64,000 nt of DNA from Microbacterium sp. CGR2. Its GTDB lineage: Bacteria > Actinomycetota > Actinomycetes > Actinomycetales > Microbacteriaceae. The notes under the pieces were generated by a model. The model worked only from the letters and a program-made list of their open reading frames with translations. It ran no database searches and was not told the DNA's origin. Below, piece after piece: positions 36,873 to 45,132 of the stretch; positions within the stretch are counted from its first letter, which is position 1; every line of letters begins with the position of its first letter. The translations under genes and the position numbers were made by a program. The DNA is taken from positions 3,100,001-3,164,000 of the forward strand of contig NZ_RBHX01000001.1 of NCBI RefSeq assembly GCF_003626735.1, given 5' to 3'.

Positions 36873-39162
36873 ACACCTGCAATGCACCATCGGTCTCGCC
36901 GATCAGAACGCGCCCCTGCTGATCGGTGCGGAGGATATGCGCGCCGGTCGAGGTGAGAAGGTCGAGCGTCTCGTCGCGGGGATGTCCGTATTCGTTGTCC
37001 ACTCCGACGCTCACGAGGGCCGCGGCTGCGTGGATTGCCTCGTAGAGACCGGAATCCTGGTCGACACTGCCATGGTGCGCGACTTTGACGACCGAGTACG
37101 GACGAAGGCGCGCCTCTCGCAGCAGCATCCGCTGTGGCGCCGCTGACAGGTCGCCGAGGAACAACGAGCGGGGCACCCCGCCTCCTTCGACAGACACCAC
37201 CACACTCGCGTCATTGCCGACCGGGAAGGCGGCGGAGTTCCTGATGGGCCAGAACACCCGCCAGGCGGCTGAGCCGAGCGTTCCGTGCAGGCCGGCGGAG
37301 GCCTCGGTGAGCGCCGCCCCGTTCTCTGAGAGATCGTCGAGCAGCCTCGCGGCGGAGTCGCCCTCGACAGGACCGTGAAGTACTTTCTCGACCTTCCCGT
37401 AGACCGCCGAAGTTCCGCCGACGTGGTCGAGGTCGAAGTGCGACAGCACCAAGAGATCGATGCGTCCGATGCCCAACGACTGCAGGCATTCCGCCAGCGG
37501 CTTCGGGTCCGGGCCGGTGTCAAACAGTGCCACGACACCTGCGGAACGCACCAGCACTGCGTCGCCCTGTCCGACATCGCACGCGGCGACCGCCCATCCG
37601 TCGGGTGCTGTCGCCGCCGCCAACGGACCCGAGAAGATCACCCGTGCGGCACCCAGCGAGAGCACCACGATGACGATCGCCGTGGCGCTCCCCTGTGCCA
37701 GCCTCACCCATCGACGAGATATCGAGAGTGATTCCACTTTGGGCCGCAGCAGGAGAGTCGCGACAGCCGCACTCACCACCAGCACCAGCAGGGCACTGCC
37801 TATCCCCGCCGGAAGCACGAGCTCTGCGGCCGGGAGGCCTGCGGTCGTCGTGGCGGTCGTCGCGATCCACGCGGCCGGAAGCCATGCCGAGGCCGCGAAC
37901 AGATCTGCCAGCGGTGGCAGGGGCGCCGCAAGGCACCCGAGGAGTCCCAGCACGGTCGCGATCGGAGCCGCGGGCGCAGCGAGCAGATTCGCCGCTACTC
38001 CCACCAGCGACTGCTGCTCGGCGAACAGCGCGATGATCGGCCCACAGGCGAGTTGCGCCGCCAGCGGGACGGCGATAGCGAGAGCCAGCGGACCGGGCAT
38101 CATTCGGCTCAGACCGCGGGCGAGCGGCGGCGCGAGCAGGATGAGTGCACCGGATGCCGCCACAGACAGCGCGAAGCCGGGGGTGGCGGCGAGCCACGGA
38201 TCGACGAGCAGGATCGCCACCGCGCACAGCGCGAGAAGTCCCGCTCCGGCGCTGGGACGCCCGAGCAAGACGGTCACCATCGCCACGCCCGCCATCACAC
38301 CGGCACGGATGACGCTCGGCTCCGGTGTGACGAGCACGACGAAGCCCGCCAGCGCGGTCGCGGCGAGCAGCACCCGCAGCTTCCGTCCTCCTCCGCAGAG
38401 GGCGGTCAGCCAGAACACGGCTCCGACCACGATGGCGCAGTTCGCGCCGCTGACGGCGGTGAGGTGGCTGAGGCCGCTGGTGCGCATGTCGTCGTTCAGG
38501 TCCGGTGTGACCGCGCGGGTGTCGCCGACCGCGAGGCCGGGGAGGAGACCGGCGCCCGGCTCGGGGAGACGCAGGGAGCGGTCGATGAACGCCTGCCGTG
38601 CGTCCGCGGCGATGCCGAACACGCCGCGCGCGGGACGCAGGATCTCGGCATCGGTAGCAAAGACGACCAGTGCAGTCCGCTCCCCCGGCTCCGTCGCGGC
38701 ACCTTCGCCCGTCACGCTGACCGTCGCCCCGAGATCGAATCCATCAGCCGGGTCAATGCCAATACGCACGGGTGCCGAAGCCGCACCGACCACCCCCGGC
38801 GGTCCGATGCCCCCGAGTTGCACCTCCATCCACAGTCTCCCGTCCCGACCCACCGAAGACGACGACGTGACCGTCCCGGTCGCCTCGACCACACGACCAT
38901 CCCACGAGGCTGCACTCTCCCTCGCCGGCAACGCGGACATCACGGTGACCGACACGGCCGCGGCGACCGCAAACGTCACCAGTACCAACCCGAGAAGCGA
39001 CGCCGATCGCTGTCGACGACGCAGCATGACCCCACACACGACGACCGCGGTGACCGCACCGATGAGTGCACACCATCCGGTCGCAGCAGGCACGAGCACG
39101 CACACCAGTGCGACTGACCACGCTCCCCCGGCGACGGGGAGAAGCCGCAGATCCCGTCTCAC
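36856..39162 (-). CDS. comEC: ComEC/Rec2-type DNA uptake channel
   Basis: The 768-residue protein has N-terminal membrane spans, the DUF4131 domain, the competence domain with LTAVSGANCAIVVGAVF, and a C-terminal metallo-beta-lactamase-like domain (CDVGQGDAVLVRS, LSHFDLDHVGG, KVAHHGSVDQDSG). It would pass single-stranded DNA through the membrane. GTG at 39162 is chosen over GTG at 39168 because it overlaps an upstream TGA as GTGA, the junction type used elsewhere here. No intact comEA precedes it. Confidence 0.88.
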   Translation of the reverse strand: MRRDLRLLPVAGGAWSVALVCVLVPAATGWCALIGAVTAVVVCGVMLRRRQRSASLLGLVLVTFAVAAAVSVTVMSALPARESAASWDGRVVEATGTVTSSSSVGRDGRLWMEVQLGGIGPPGVVGAASAPVRIGIDPADGFDLGATVSVTGEGAATEPGERTALVVFATDAEILRPARGVFGIAADARQAFIDRSLRLPEPGAGLLPGLAVGDTRAVTPDLNDDMRTSGLSHLTAVSGANCAIVVGAVFWLTALCGGGRKLRVLLAATALAGFVVLVTPEPSVIRAGVMAGVAMVTVLLGRPSAGAGLLALCAVAILLVDPWLAATPGFALSVAASGALILLAPPLARGLSRMMPGPLALAIAVPLAAQLACGPIIALFAEQQSLVGVAANLLAAPAAPIATVLGLLGCLAAPLPPLADLFAASAWLPAAWIATTATTTAGLPAAELVLPAGIGSALLVLVVSAAVATLLLRPKVESLSISRRWVRLAQGSATAIVIVVLSLGAARVIFSGPLAAATAPDGWAVAACDVGQGDAVLVRSAGVVALFDTGPDPKPLAECLQSLGIGRIDLLVLSHFDLDHVGGTSAVYGKVEKVLHGPVEGDSAARLLDDLSENGAALTEASAGLHGTLGSAAWRVFWPIRNSAAFPVGNDASVVVSVEGGGVPRSLFLGDLSAAPQRMLLREARLRPYSVVKVAHHGSVDQDSGLYEAIHAAAALVSVGVDNEYGHPRDETLDLLTSTGAHILRTDQQGRVLIGETDGALQVWTERR

Positions 39163-39239
39163 ACCCACACACCGTCACGAACGCCGAGATCTCGCCGTCG
39201 GGCAAGCCCGACGCCGTCTGCACTCGCCGTTGTCCGCAT
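39159..39239 (-). pseudogene. possible 3' stub of comEA
   Basis: In the frame that ends at 39159, the last residues read GVGLARRRDLGVRDGVWV and a TGA that overlaps the comEC start. ComEA proteins end in a helix-hairpin-helix of the form GIGxA..xxL..RDxVxV, so this looks like the last 18-25 residues. Nothing like the rest of ComEA is seen upstream in any frame. The fragment is short and the match is by eye, so it is tentative. Confidence 0.35.
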
Positions 39240-39599
39240 CAGGACACTGTAAAGTCCGGGCCACCGCACCATCCGACACAGACCGTCGGACGTGGACAAC
39301 ACGACAACATGCGCGCGAAGTGCAGGAGCGAAGGACCCGCCCCGCGGCCACATTTGATCGCAGCCGTGGGCCTCGCGGGGGCGGCGTTTTCGCGCCCGAA
39401 ACGCGCTGGGCCATCACCCACTGTGGTTCCACCACACAACGACCTTAGAGCGGTCTTCGATCCACCCAAGTACACGGGTCACAAAGGAGTTCGCAATGGG
39501 GCACAGGACAACCCCGGCGGAGCATCTGCAGTACTTGTCGAATCATGTTCTCTCTCATGAGGACGTCGCAGGCCGGCAGGTGTCCATATGGAGATACTT
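39240..39599. other. gap without a convincing gene at the core/accessory boundary
   Basis: About 360 bases with no coding frame I can support. A plus-strand ATG at 39496 has an AAAGGAG site, but its frame becomes Ser/Arg/Thr-rich and runs antisense through the NTF2-like gene. The base composition dips locally (for example around 39420-39490), in keeping with a junction of foreign DNA. Confidence 0.5.
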
Positions 39600-39935
39600 C
39601 TACGCATCGCGGGAGCCGAATGGAAACTCCCACTCCGTCACGAGCAATCCGTCTCGCACGTCGAAGACCTCGACCGAAACTCTGCCCACGTCATCAACCA
39701 GCTCACACATCGTGCGCCCGTGCCCGGTCTCTCGAAAGCGCTCGACTCGGAAGCGGGCCGCGGGGCGCCCCTCGTATGCAGCCTGCAGACGCGAGACATA
39801 GTCGTCACGACCCCGAATCACCGTCGTCGCCCCAGAGACGAGAAACCACGTCACAGCCGGATCGAGCAACGCGGTTAGCGTCTCCCAGTCGCGGTCGTTC
39901 TCCGCAGCGAAAAGTCGATGCAGCACCTGATCCAT
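39600..39935 (-). CDS. NTF2-like (SnoaL/DUF4440-type) small protein
   Basis: The 111-residue protein shows the cone-fold pattern of the NTF2-like superfamily: LFAAENDRDWETLTALLDP followed by VTWFLVSG, RGRDDYVSRL and a C-terminal strand region VSVEVFDVRDGLLVTEWEF. Such proteins are small enzymes or binding domains, and no specific activity can be assigned. ATG 39935 has GGAG upstream. It is a single gene, with no partner on the same strand. Confidence 0.7.
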   Translation of the reverse strand: MDQVLHRLFAAENDRDWETLTALLDPAVTWFLVSGATTVIRGRDDYVSRLQAAYEGRPAARFRVERFRETGHGRTMCELVDDVGRVSVEVFDVRDGLLVTEWEFPFGSRDA

Positions 39936-40021
39936 AGGTACAGTCTCCAGGCATCCTCCGGCATGCGGTACCCAGCAGGTGAAGCGCAGGTGCTCGGATC
40001 TCATCGGCTGAGCGGTGCCCT

Positions 40022-40153
40022 CAGGCCAACCTGTTGCCCGGCGTAGCGCTCTTCTTCGTTGCCCTGGGGTGGATCACGATGGTGCTCGCGAAGGCGCTTC
40101 AGCTGCGCCCACGGCGGTTCTCCGCTCGAAAGCCGTACGAACGCGATCAGTAG
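40022..40153 (+). pseudogene. remnant of a duplicated membrane-protein 3' end
   Basis: The frame QANLLPGVALFFVALGWI-TM continues to a TAG at 40151. It matches the C-terminal span of the gene at 40688 (RLLPGVALFFLALGWITIWL). By eye 46 of 50 bases are identical between 40031-40080 and 41054-41103. The remnant has no start or first span of its own and lies just upstream of the cytidylyltransferase gene, so the two copies flank that gene. Confidence 0.65.
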
Positions 40154-40186
40154 AGTGAATCGGGAACCGATGCAGAGGGAGACACC

Positions 40187-40663
40187 ATGCCTGATGAGCC
40201 CGCGATCCAACGGCGAGATTACAACCCTGGACCGCGTGTGGGAATCACCTTCTCCACGTTCGACCTGCTGCATGCGGGGCACATCATGATGCTTGCCGAG
40301 GCGAAGCGACAGTGCGACTACCTCATCGTCGGGCTTCAGATGGACCCGACACTGGATCGGCCCGAGAAGAACGCGCCGACGCAGACTGTGGTCGAGCGGT
40401 ACATCCAACTGCGCGGATGCCAGTACGTCGACGAGATCGTGCCCTACTCCACGGAACAGGATCTCGAAGACATCCTCCGCTCGTTCAAGCTCGATGTGCG
40501 AATCGTCGGCGACGAGTATCAGGACCGCGACTTCACCGGGCGCGCGTACTGCGAGGAGCGCGGGATCGAGCTGTACTTCAATGGCCGGGACCACCGCTTC
40601 TCCAGCTCAGGTCTTCGAAGGATCGTGGCCGAGAAGGAAGCCGAACGGGTTGCGAACGCCTGA
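40187..40663 (+). CDS. cytidylyltransferase-like nucleotidyltransferase (TagD type)
   Basis: The 158-residue protein has the nucleotidyltransferase HxGH motif in ITFSTFDLLHAGHIMML and the ending FSSSGLRRIV, the place of the ISTSxLR motif. It resembles glycerol-3-phosphate cytidylyltransferases and other CTP- or ATP-using small-alcohol-phosphate enzymes. An AGGGAG site precedes the ATG, and TAGAGT at 40151 may be its -10. No teichoic-acid or lipid genes are close by, so the substrate is open. Confidence 0.8.
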   Translation: MPDEPAIQRRDYNPGPRVGITFSTFDLLHAGHIMMLAEAKRQCDYLIVGLQMDPTLDRPEKNAPTQTVVERYIQLRGCQYVDEIVPYSTEQDLEDILRSFKLDVRIVGDEYQDRDFTGRAYCEERGIELYFNGRDHRFSSSGLRRIVAEKEAERVANA

Positions 40664-40687
40664 CCCCCAGACCTCACAGGTGCGTGT

Positions 40688-41128
40688 GTGAACACTAGTC
40701 AAATGACGAAAGCGACCCGGGCAGCCCAGACGACATGGCTCATAACCCTGAGCCTGATCAGCCAACTAGCCGTCTGGGTCGCTTTCGTGTCTCAGTACGG
40801 CGATTCGCGCGAGATGGATGGCAAATGCTTCGGCAACATGCCGGCCACCACCGACGAGAGTTCCCAGATCGTGGCTGACGTCACATTCATGCCGATTGGG
40901 CGAGCGTGCGTCTATGAAGAAACGACCGGTGGCAGCATCACCTTCCAGACAGGTCACGATGTCACTATCGCGGCGATCATCGGCACGGCAGTGTGTCTCA
41001 CCGCCACCATCGCTGCATGGTCACGGTGGAAGCGCCTCACCCCGATGCAGCGCCTGTTGCCCGGCGTAGCGCTGTTCTTCCTCGCCCTCGGGTGGATCAC
41101 GATCTGGCTTCACGCCGCAGCACGCTGA
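40688..41128 (+). CDS. two-span membrane protein of unknown function
   Basis: The 146-residue protein has one hydrophobic span near residues 17-35, a roughly 55-residue extracytoplasmic-type loop with two cysteines (GKCFGN, GRACVYE), and two further spans at the C-terminus. I do not recognise the family. The GTG at 40688 is weakly preceded by AGGTG. Its 3' end is duplicated at 40022-40153, so it, or a relative, has been copied locally. Confidence 0.6.
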   Translation: MNTSQMTKATRAAQTTWLITLSLISQLAVWVAFVSQYGDSREMDGKCFGNMPATTDESSQIVADVTFMPIGRACVYEETTGGSITFQTGHDVTIAAIIGTAVCLTATIAAWSRWKRLTPMQRLLPGVALFFLALGWITIWLHAAAR

Positions 41129-41248
41129 GCTAAGGCCTGCAATGAATACTTGCCGCATTACGAACCGGCGAACCGAATGGAGCTTTCTGGCACTCCTGCC
41201 CGGAAGCTCCTCCGTGCACTCCAACTATTCCGTGGTCGGCGGGATCGA

Positions 41249-42322
41249 ATGACCAGCCCCGCACCGCAGCCGCTTGTCGAGTTGTTCGTGGAGGGGGTCG
41301 ATCTCAAGCTGATCGATGTCACGCTCGCCCCGCCGTCGGTCCCGCCGACTCTTGCGTGGTGCTGGGCCCACCTCGAACTGTCCGTTCCCCATCCGTCACA
41401 GGTGCAGTTGGTGGTGACCGGGAGTTTCCCCGGTTCGGTGGCCCGCTGGGCTCCCGAAGAGGAGGCGCCGGAAATTCACGCGGTCGAGCATGGTGCGGGG
41501 CTCTCAGCCGGGAAGACACTTCGGCTGCCCGACGGCCGAGCCGTTGTGCTCCTCCACGCGCACTACTTTCGCAACGATCTCGATCGGGACCAGACCGAGG
41601 TCAACGAACTGATCGCCAAACGCGTGCTGGTGCACGAGGCACAACACGTCGTCATGCATCAGAACCAACAGGTCTACCAGCCCGACGCGACCGCGAGCTT
41701 CCGCGATCTCAATCTCGTGGGTGGTGCCGCGGCGATCATCGAGGAGTATCGCGCAGAAGTCAGCGTCGGCGTCGAATTCCGTCGGGGCGAGCCGCTGTGG
41801 AAGCCGGCCGCGATCGTCACTGACCTTCAGGCCAACCTCGACGTCGCCGTTGCCACATATCAAGGCCATCGCTCTGTCGGCCGCCTGGTTTTCGAGGTGA
41901 CCAGTTCTGTGCTGGTCGCGTGGCGTGGACTCGCGTACGCCGCCGCTCGCGAAGCAGCGGTATCCGAGGGCGGGCTCGTAGGCGAGGCCGGCACGAACCC
42001 TCTGGGATCGCGTGTGTTGGATGAGTGCTGGCGCGACTTCAACGCCATGCTTGGCCGCGTCGAACCCGCCGATGTCGCCATGTCGAGACAGGCCCTCGAA
42101 GCGGTCTCCGCTGCGTTCGCCGACATCATCGGGAACTCGATGGCCGATCTCGGCTTCCTCTGGCATGACGACATGTTCGTGGTCGAGCCATGGTTCGTCG
42201 AATCTCCGACGTACGCCACGGTCCTCTCAACCGCTGCACGCGCCGACGCCTTGACGACGGTGCAGCGGTTGCGAGCGCGATGGGCGCGTCGCCCCGCGCT
42301 GGGAGGAGTCATCCCTCGCTGA
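41249..42322 (+). CDS. putative zinc metallopeptidase-like protein of unknown family
   Basis: The 357-residue soluble protein has the zinc-protease motif HExxH in RVLVHEAQHVVMHQ (about residue 130) and downstream glutamates in AAIIEEYRAEVSVG that could be the third ligand. There is no signal peptide or membrane span. Outside the motif I recognise nothing. ATG 41249 is chosen; an in-frame upstream ATG at 41150 would add 33 residues of Arg-rich sequence. The next gene, an ankyrin protein, begins 81 bases later from its own promoter. Confidence 0.6.
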   Translation: MTSPAPQPLVELFVEGVDLKLIDVTLAPPSVPPTLAWCWAHLELSVPHPSQVQLVVTGSFPGSVARWAPEEEAPEIHAVEHGAGLSAGKTLRLPDGRAVVLLHAHYFRNDLDRDQTEVNELIAKRVLVHEAQHVVMHQNQQVYQPDATASFRDLNLVGGAAAIIEEYRAEVSVGVEFRRGEPLWKPAAIVTDLQANLDVAVATYQGHRSVGRLVFEVTSSVLVAWRGLAYAAAREAAVSEGGLVGEAGTNPLGSRVLDECWRDFNAMLGRVEPADVAMSRQALEAVSAAFADIIGNSMADLGFLWHDDMFVVEPWFVESPTYATVLSTAARADALTTVQRLRARWARRPALGGVIPR

Positions 42323-42390
42323 GAATCTCGGGCTCGAAACGGTGCGGGCTGTGGGGAGCCGTCCCCATCGCCGCCTCCCCTGACCACCAA

Positions 42391-42396
42391 TAGTGT
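42391..42396 (+). promoter_or_regulatory. -10 hexamer of a leaderless ankyrin-gene promoter
   Basis: TAGTGT is followed by seven bases and the ATG at 42404. Confidence 0.5.
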
Positions 42397-42403
42397 TGAA
42401 GGC

Positions 42404-42949
42404 ATGGCTTACCCCAGCGTCTACTTCTCTGCGACCAACAGCGAGGCCGAGTTTCTCGCCGCCTATGAACCGTCGCTGGCGACGTGGGCGGGCGAGGACG
42501 GAACGACGCTACTCATGCGGGCTCTGCGCAACGACGATCCCGCCAGCCGGGTCGCGATCGCTACGCGGCTGCTCGACGACGGCGCTGATGCCGGCGCCGC
42601 GACCGAGAGCGGGGCGAACGCGTTGCACGTGTTGCTGAGCGCAACGGCCCACGATTTCACCGCCGAAACACCTCTCCTCGCCCGCCTGCTCGATGAAGGC
42701 GCTGATATCAACGCTGACAGCGGCAGTCGGTGGGGTACACCGCTGCAGACGCTCAGCCGCACGTTCAAGTTCTCCGACGAGAAGCTCGCTCCGTTCTACG
42801 ACGTCCTGTTCGCTCGCCCCGACCTCGATGTGACCACCCCGAGCAGGAGGGGAAGCAGCGTCACCGAAAGCGCCCAGGCAGCAATCCGCCGCCGCGCTGA
42901 TCTCCTTGCGCGCTGCCAAGCACACACGAACCAGCACGGATCGCACTGA
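42404..42949 (+). CDS. ankyrin-repeat protein
   Basis: The 181-residue protein has at least two ankyrin-like repeats: DGTTLLMRALRNDDP with RLLDDGADAGAATESGANAL, and LLARLLDEGADINADSGSRW with GTPLQTL. Such proteins mediate protein contacts and in bacteria often act as immunity or regulatory partners. It has no signal peptide. Together with the upstream HExxH protein it could form a functional pair, but the separate promoter argues against tight coupling. Confidence 0.72.
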   Translation: MAYPSVYFSATNSEAEFLAAYEPSLATWAGEDGTTLLMRALRNDDPASRVAIATRLLDDGADAGAATESGANALHVLLSATAHDFTAETPLLARLLDEGADINADSGSRWGTPLQTLSRTFKFSDEKLAPFYDVLFARPDLDVTTPSRRGSSVTESAQAAIRRRADLLARCQAHTNQHGSH

Positions 42950-43705
42950 CGTCGATCCGAGACGCCCGCGAACGACTACTCGGCTTCGGCTGGTTGCAGC
43001 CATCGCGCTGGGCAGCATCCCTCTCCGTCGCGGCGAAACCGTTAGACCCGCGTGTCGACTTTCATCGAAGTTTGACGACCCCGGCGTTGGTTGGGACGAA
43101 GCCGCACGTGGTCATCGCGGGCTCACCCACCCCAGGCTGTGACGGCCGAGCTGGGCATCCCAGTCCGCGTCCTGAATGTCGTGTTCGAAGCCCTCAGCAC
43201 CGATGAGGACGTAGAAGTACTGAATCGTGAGCCGCGGCATGCCCCGGGCTCTCGCCCGTCGAGCTCAGAGCCCCAGCCGTATACGCGTTACCTGCCACTC
43301 AGCCGCCGTGCGAGCGCGGACTTGGTCGGCAAGAACCTTTGAGAGTGGTTTCCCAGGGAGTTCCTTCCTTGACCACTTATGCTCCGAAGTCCAAGGGGAG
43401 TACTCCGGCACGGTCGGCTCGTCATTACGGATGCACCGCATCCCGGGCCACCGGTCTCCGATATGGAGATGGGGAAGACCTTGGTTGTGGTCGGTCACGC
43501 CAGGTTTGGAGCCCCGTTGCATCTCTCCCCGCTCTCAGGGGTCACGATGGCAGCTTCGTGCGCACGTTCTGCGCGCCCATCCATCGGCCGCGCGTGCCGC
43601 CGACCGACGATCGACACGTCACCCCCCGCCGCTTGCGACGGCGATGCCTCGTTCTGACTCCGCCGCCTCTCTTCACCTCCAACCCGCACCCAAAAGGAAA
43701 CTCTC
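42950..43705. other. 756-base region without a confident gene
   Basis: Several short frames overlap here on both strands. A plus frame at 43140-43340 (VTAELGIPVRVLNVVFEAL) and a minus frame of 42 codons starting near 43240 (MPRLTIQYFYVLIGAEGFEH) both look partly protein-like but occupy the same DNA. Another minus frame at 43265-43522 ends QVRARTAAEWQVTRIRLGL. None has a clear ribosome site or recognisable family. Decayed genes are the most likely content. Confidence 0.4.
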
Positions 43706-43834
43706 GTGAGATCAGTACCTCGATCGGGCTCGTCGCCCGACTCGGACAGTCCCGGCGCCCGGAAGACCCCGGGCACCGCCCCCGCCCCCGCCCCCGCCCC
43801 CGCCCCCGCCCTGAGAGTGGAGGCTGATCGCTGA
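43706..43834 (+). CDS. 42-residue Ala-Pro repeat leader ORF coupled to a CNNM gene
   Basis: A GTG at 43706 has an AAAGGA site 7-8 bases upstream and opens a 42-codon frame: a Ser/Pro-rich start, a run of Ala-Pro dipeptides from a GCCCCC hexamer repeat, and the end RVEADR. Its stop overlaps the CNNM start as TGATG. It may be a translational leader, or the hexamer run may simply be expanded DNA. Confidence 0.45.
   Translation: MRSVPRSGSSPDSDSPGARKTPGTAPAPAPAPAPALRVEADR
43778..43811. repeat. GCCCCC hexanucleotide microsatellite
   Basis: Five perfect GCCCCC units plus a partial unit. The length is a multiple of three in each unit, so copy changes keep the small ORF in frame. Confidence 0.9.
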
Positions 43835-45123
43835 TGAGCGACGTCCTCTGGAACATCGCCCTCGTCGTGATATTCGTCCTCGTCGGAGGTGTGTTCGCGG
43901 CCACCGAAATGGCCCTCGTCACACTCCGCGAGAGCCAGATCAACATGATCGCCGCACGCGGCAAGCGTGGGGCGAAGGTCGCAAGCCTCGCCCGCAATCC
44001 CAACACTTTCCTCTCCGCCGTTCAGATCGGTGTGACCGTCGCGGGTTTTGCATCGGCCGCCTACGGCGCCACCTCGCTCGCTCCTTCCGTCGCGCCGCTC
44101 TTCGAGCTTTGGGGAGCATCCGCGCCCCTATCGCTGACCCTTGCCACGGTCCTTCTCACGCTGATCATCGCCTACCTGTCTCTCGTTCTCGGAGAGCTTG
44201 CGCCCAAGCGCCTCGCGATTCAGCGCAACGCACAGTTCGCCTACGCCGTCGCACCGGTGCTCGACGGCTTCGCGACCATTATGCGCCCCGTGATCTGGCT
44301 GCTGTCCGTTTCCACCAACGCGCTCGTGCGACTCCTCGGTGGCGACCCGCATAAGGCCGCCGATGAACTCAGCGAGGAGGAGTTCCGCGACATCGTCGCC
44401 TCCCACCAGGGGCTGCCCGACGATGAGCGTCGCATCCTCGACGACGTCCTCTCGCTCCGTGGTCGGCAGATCAGCGAGGTCATGCGGCCGCGACCCGAGG
44501 TCGTCGCTCTCGACGAGACCGGAACGGTCGCCGACGCGGTCGGACAGGTCCGCGAACTGCCGTTCTCCCGCTATCCGGTCTCGGAGAACTCCATCGACGA
44601 CATCACCGGATTCGTCCACGTCCGCGATCTCTTCGAAGCCATGGCTGAAGAACCTGGCCGCCCGTTGGACGCGCTCGTCCGACCGATCAGCTACTTCCCA
44701 TCGACTGCCGGCGTGTTGCCGACTCTCACGCGCATGCGTGCCGAAGGCCACCAGATTGCCGTCGTCGTGGATGAGTACGGGGGCACCGACGGGATCGTAA
44801 CGCTCGAGGACCTCGTCGAGGAAGTCGTCGGCGAAATATTCGACGAGTATGACATCGCTGCAGACGCAGCCGTGGACGGCGGGATCCTCGACGGCCGACT
44901 CAACCTGCAGGACTTCGAAGAGGCCACTGGGCTGACGTTGGAACGCGGGTCCTCGGACACGATAGCGGGCTACGTCACGGAACGGCTCGGACGACTCGCG
45001 GGCATCGGCGACACCATCGACGTGCCGGGCGCAGCGATTCAGGTCGCGTCATTGGATCGCCGTCGCATCGCAAGCATCCGGGTCACGACCCGCCCAACCA
45101 CGGACAGCCCGCCCGAGGATTGA
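43834..45123 (+). CDS. CNNM/CorC-type hemolysin-family transporter (second copy)
   Basis: The 429-residue protein has a DUF21 membrane domain (about four spans, [15 protein letters not shown] at the start), paired CBS domains ([41 protein letters not shown]) and a C-terminal CorC domain. It is a probable magnesium/cobalt exporter or sensor. A GGAGG lies 11 bases before the ATG, and the start overlaps the small Ala-Pro ORF. It differs clearly from the core copy at 17989. Confidence 0.88.
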   Translation: MSDVLWNIALVVIFVLVGGVFAATEMALVTLRESQINMIAARGKRGAKVASLARNPNTFLSAVQIGVTVAGFASAAYGATSLAPSVAPLFELWGASAPLSLTLATVLLTLIIAYLSLVLGELAPKRLAIQRNAQFAYAVAPVLDGFATIMRPVIWLLSVSTNALVRLLGGDPHKAADELSEEEFRDIVASHQGLPDDERRILDDVLSLRGRQISEVMRPRPEVVALDETGTVADAVGQVRELPFSRYPVSENSIDDITGFVHVRDLFEAMAEEPGRPLDALVRPISYFPSTAGVLPTLTRMRAEGHQIAVVVDEYGGTDGIVTLEDLVEEVVGEIFDEYDIAADAAVDGGILDGRLNLQDFEEATGLTLERGSSDTIAGYVTERLGRLAGIGDTIDVPGAAIQVASLDRRRIASIRVTTRPTTDSPPED

Positions 45124-45132
45124 GCGTGCTGC

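Noticed and set aside
37460..39448. 662-codon plus-strand frame opposite comEC
   Set aside because: Ser/Ala/Thr/Arg-rich, no domain, and the opposite strand has a full-length ComEC with all motifs.
39496..39801. Plus-strand frame with a good AAAGGAG site at 39496
   Set aside because: Only the first 40 codons look possible. The rest is a shadow of the NTF2-like gene, and no homology is recognised. A very short peptide is not excluded.
43778..43811. GCCCCC run as a CRISPR-like or regulatory repeat
   Set aside because: Simple hexanucleotide microsatellite without spacers.
17989..45123. The two CNNM genes as a recent duplication
   Set aside because: Their sequences differ throughout, including the CBS regions, and only the family architecture is shared.
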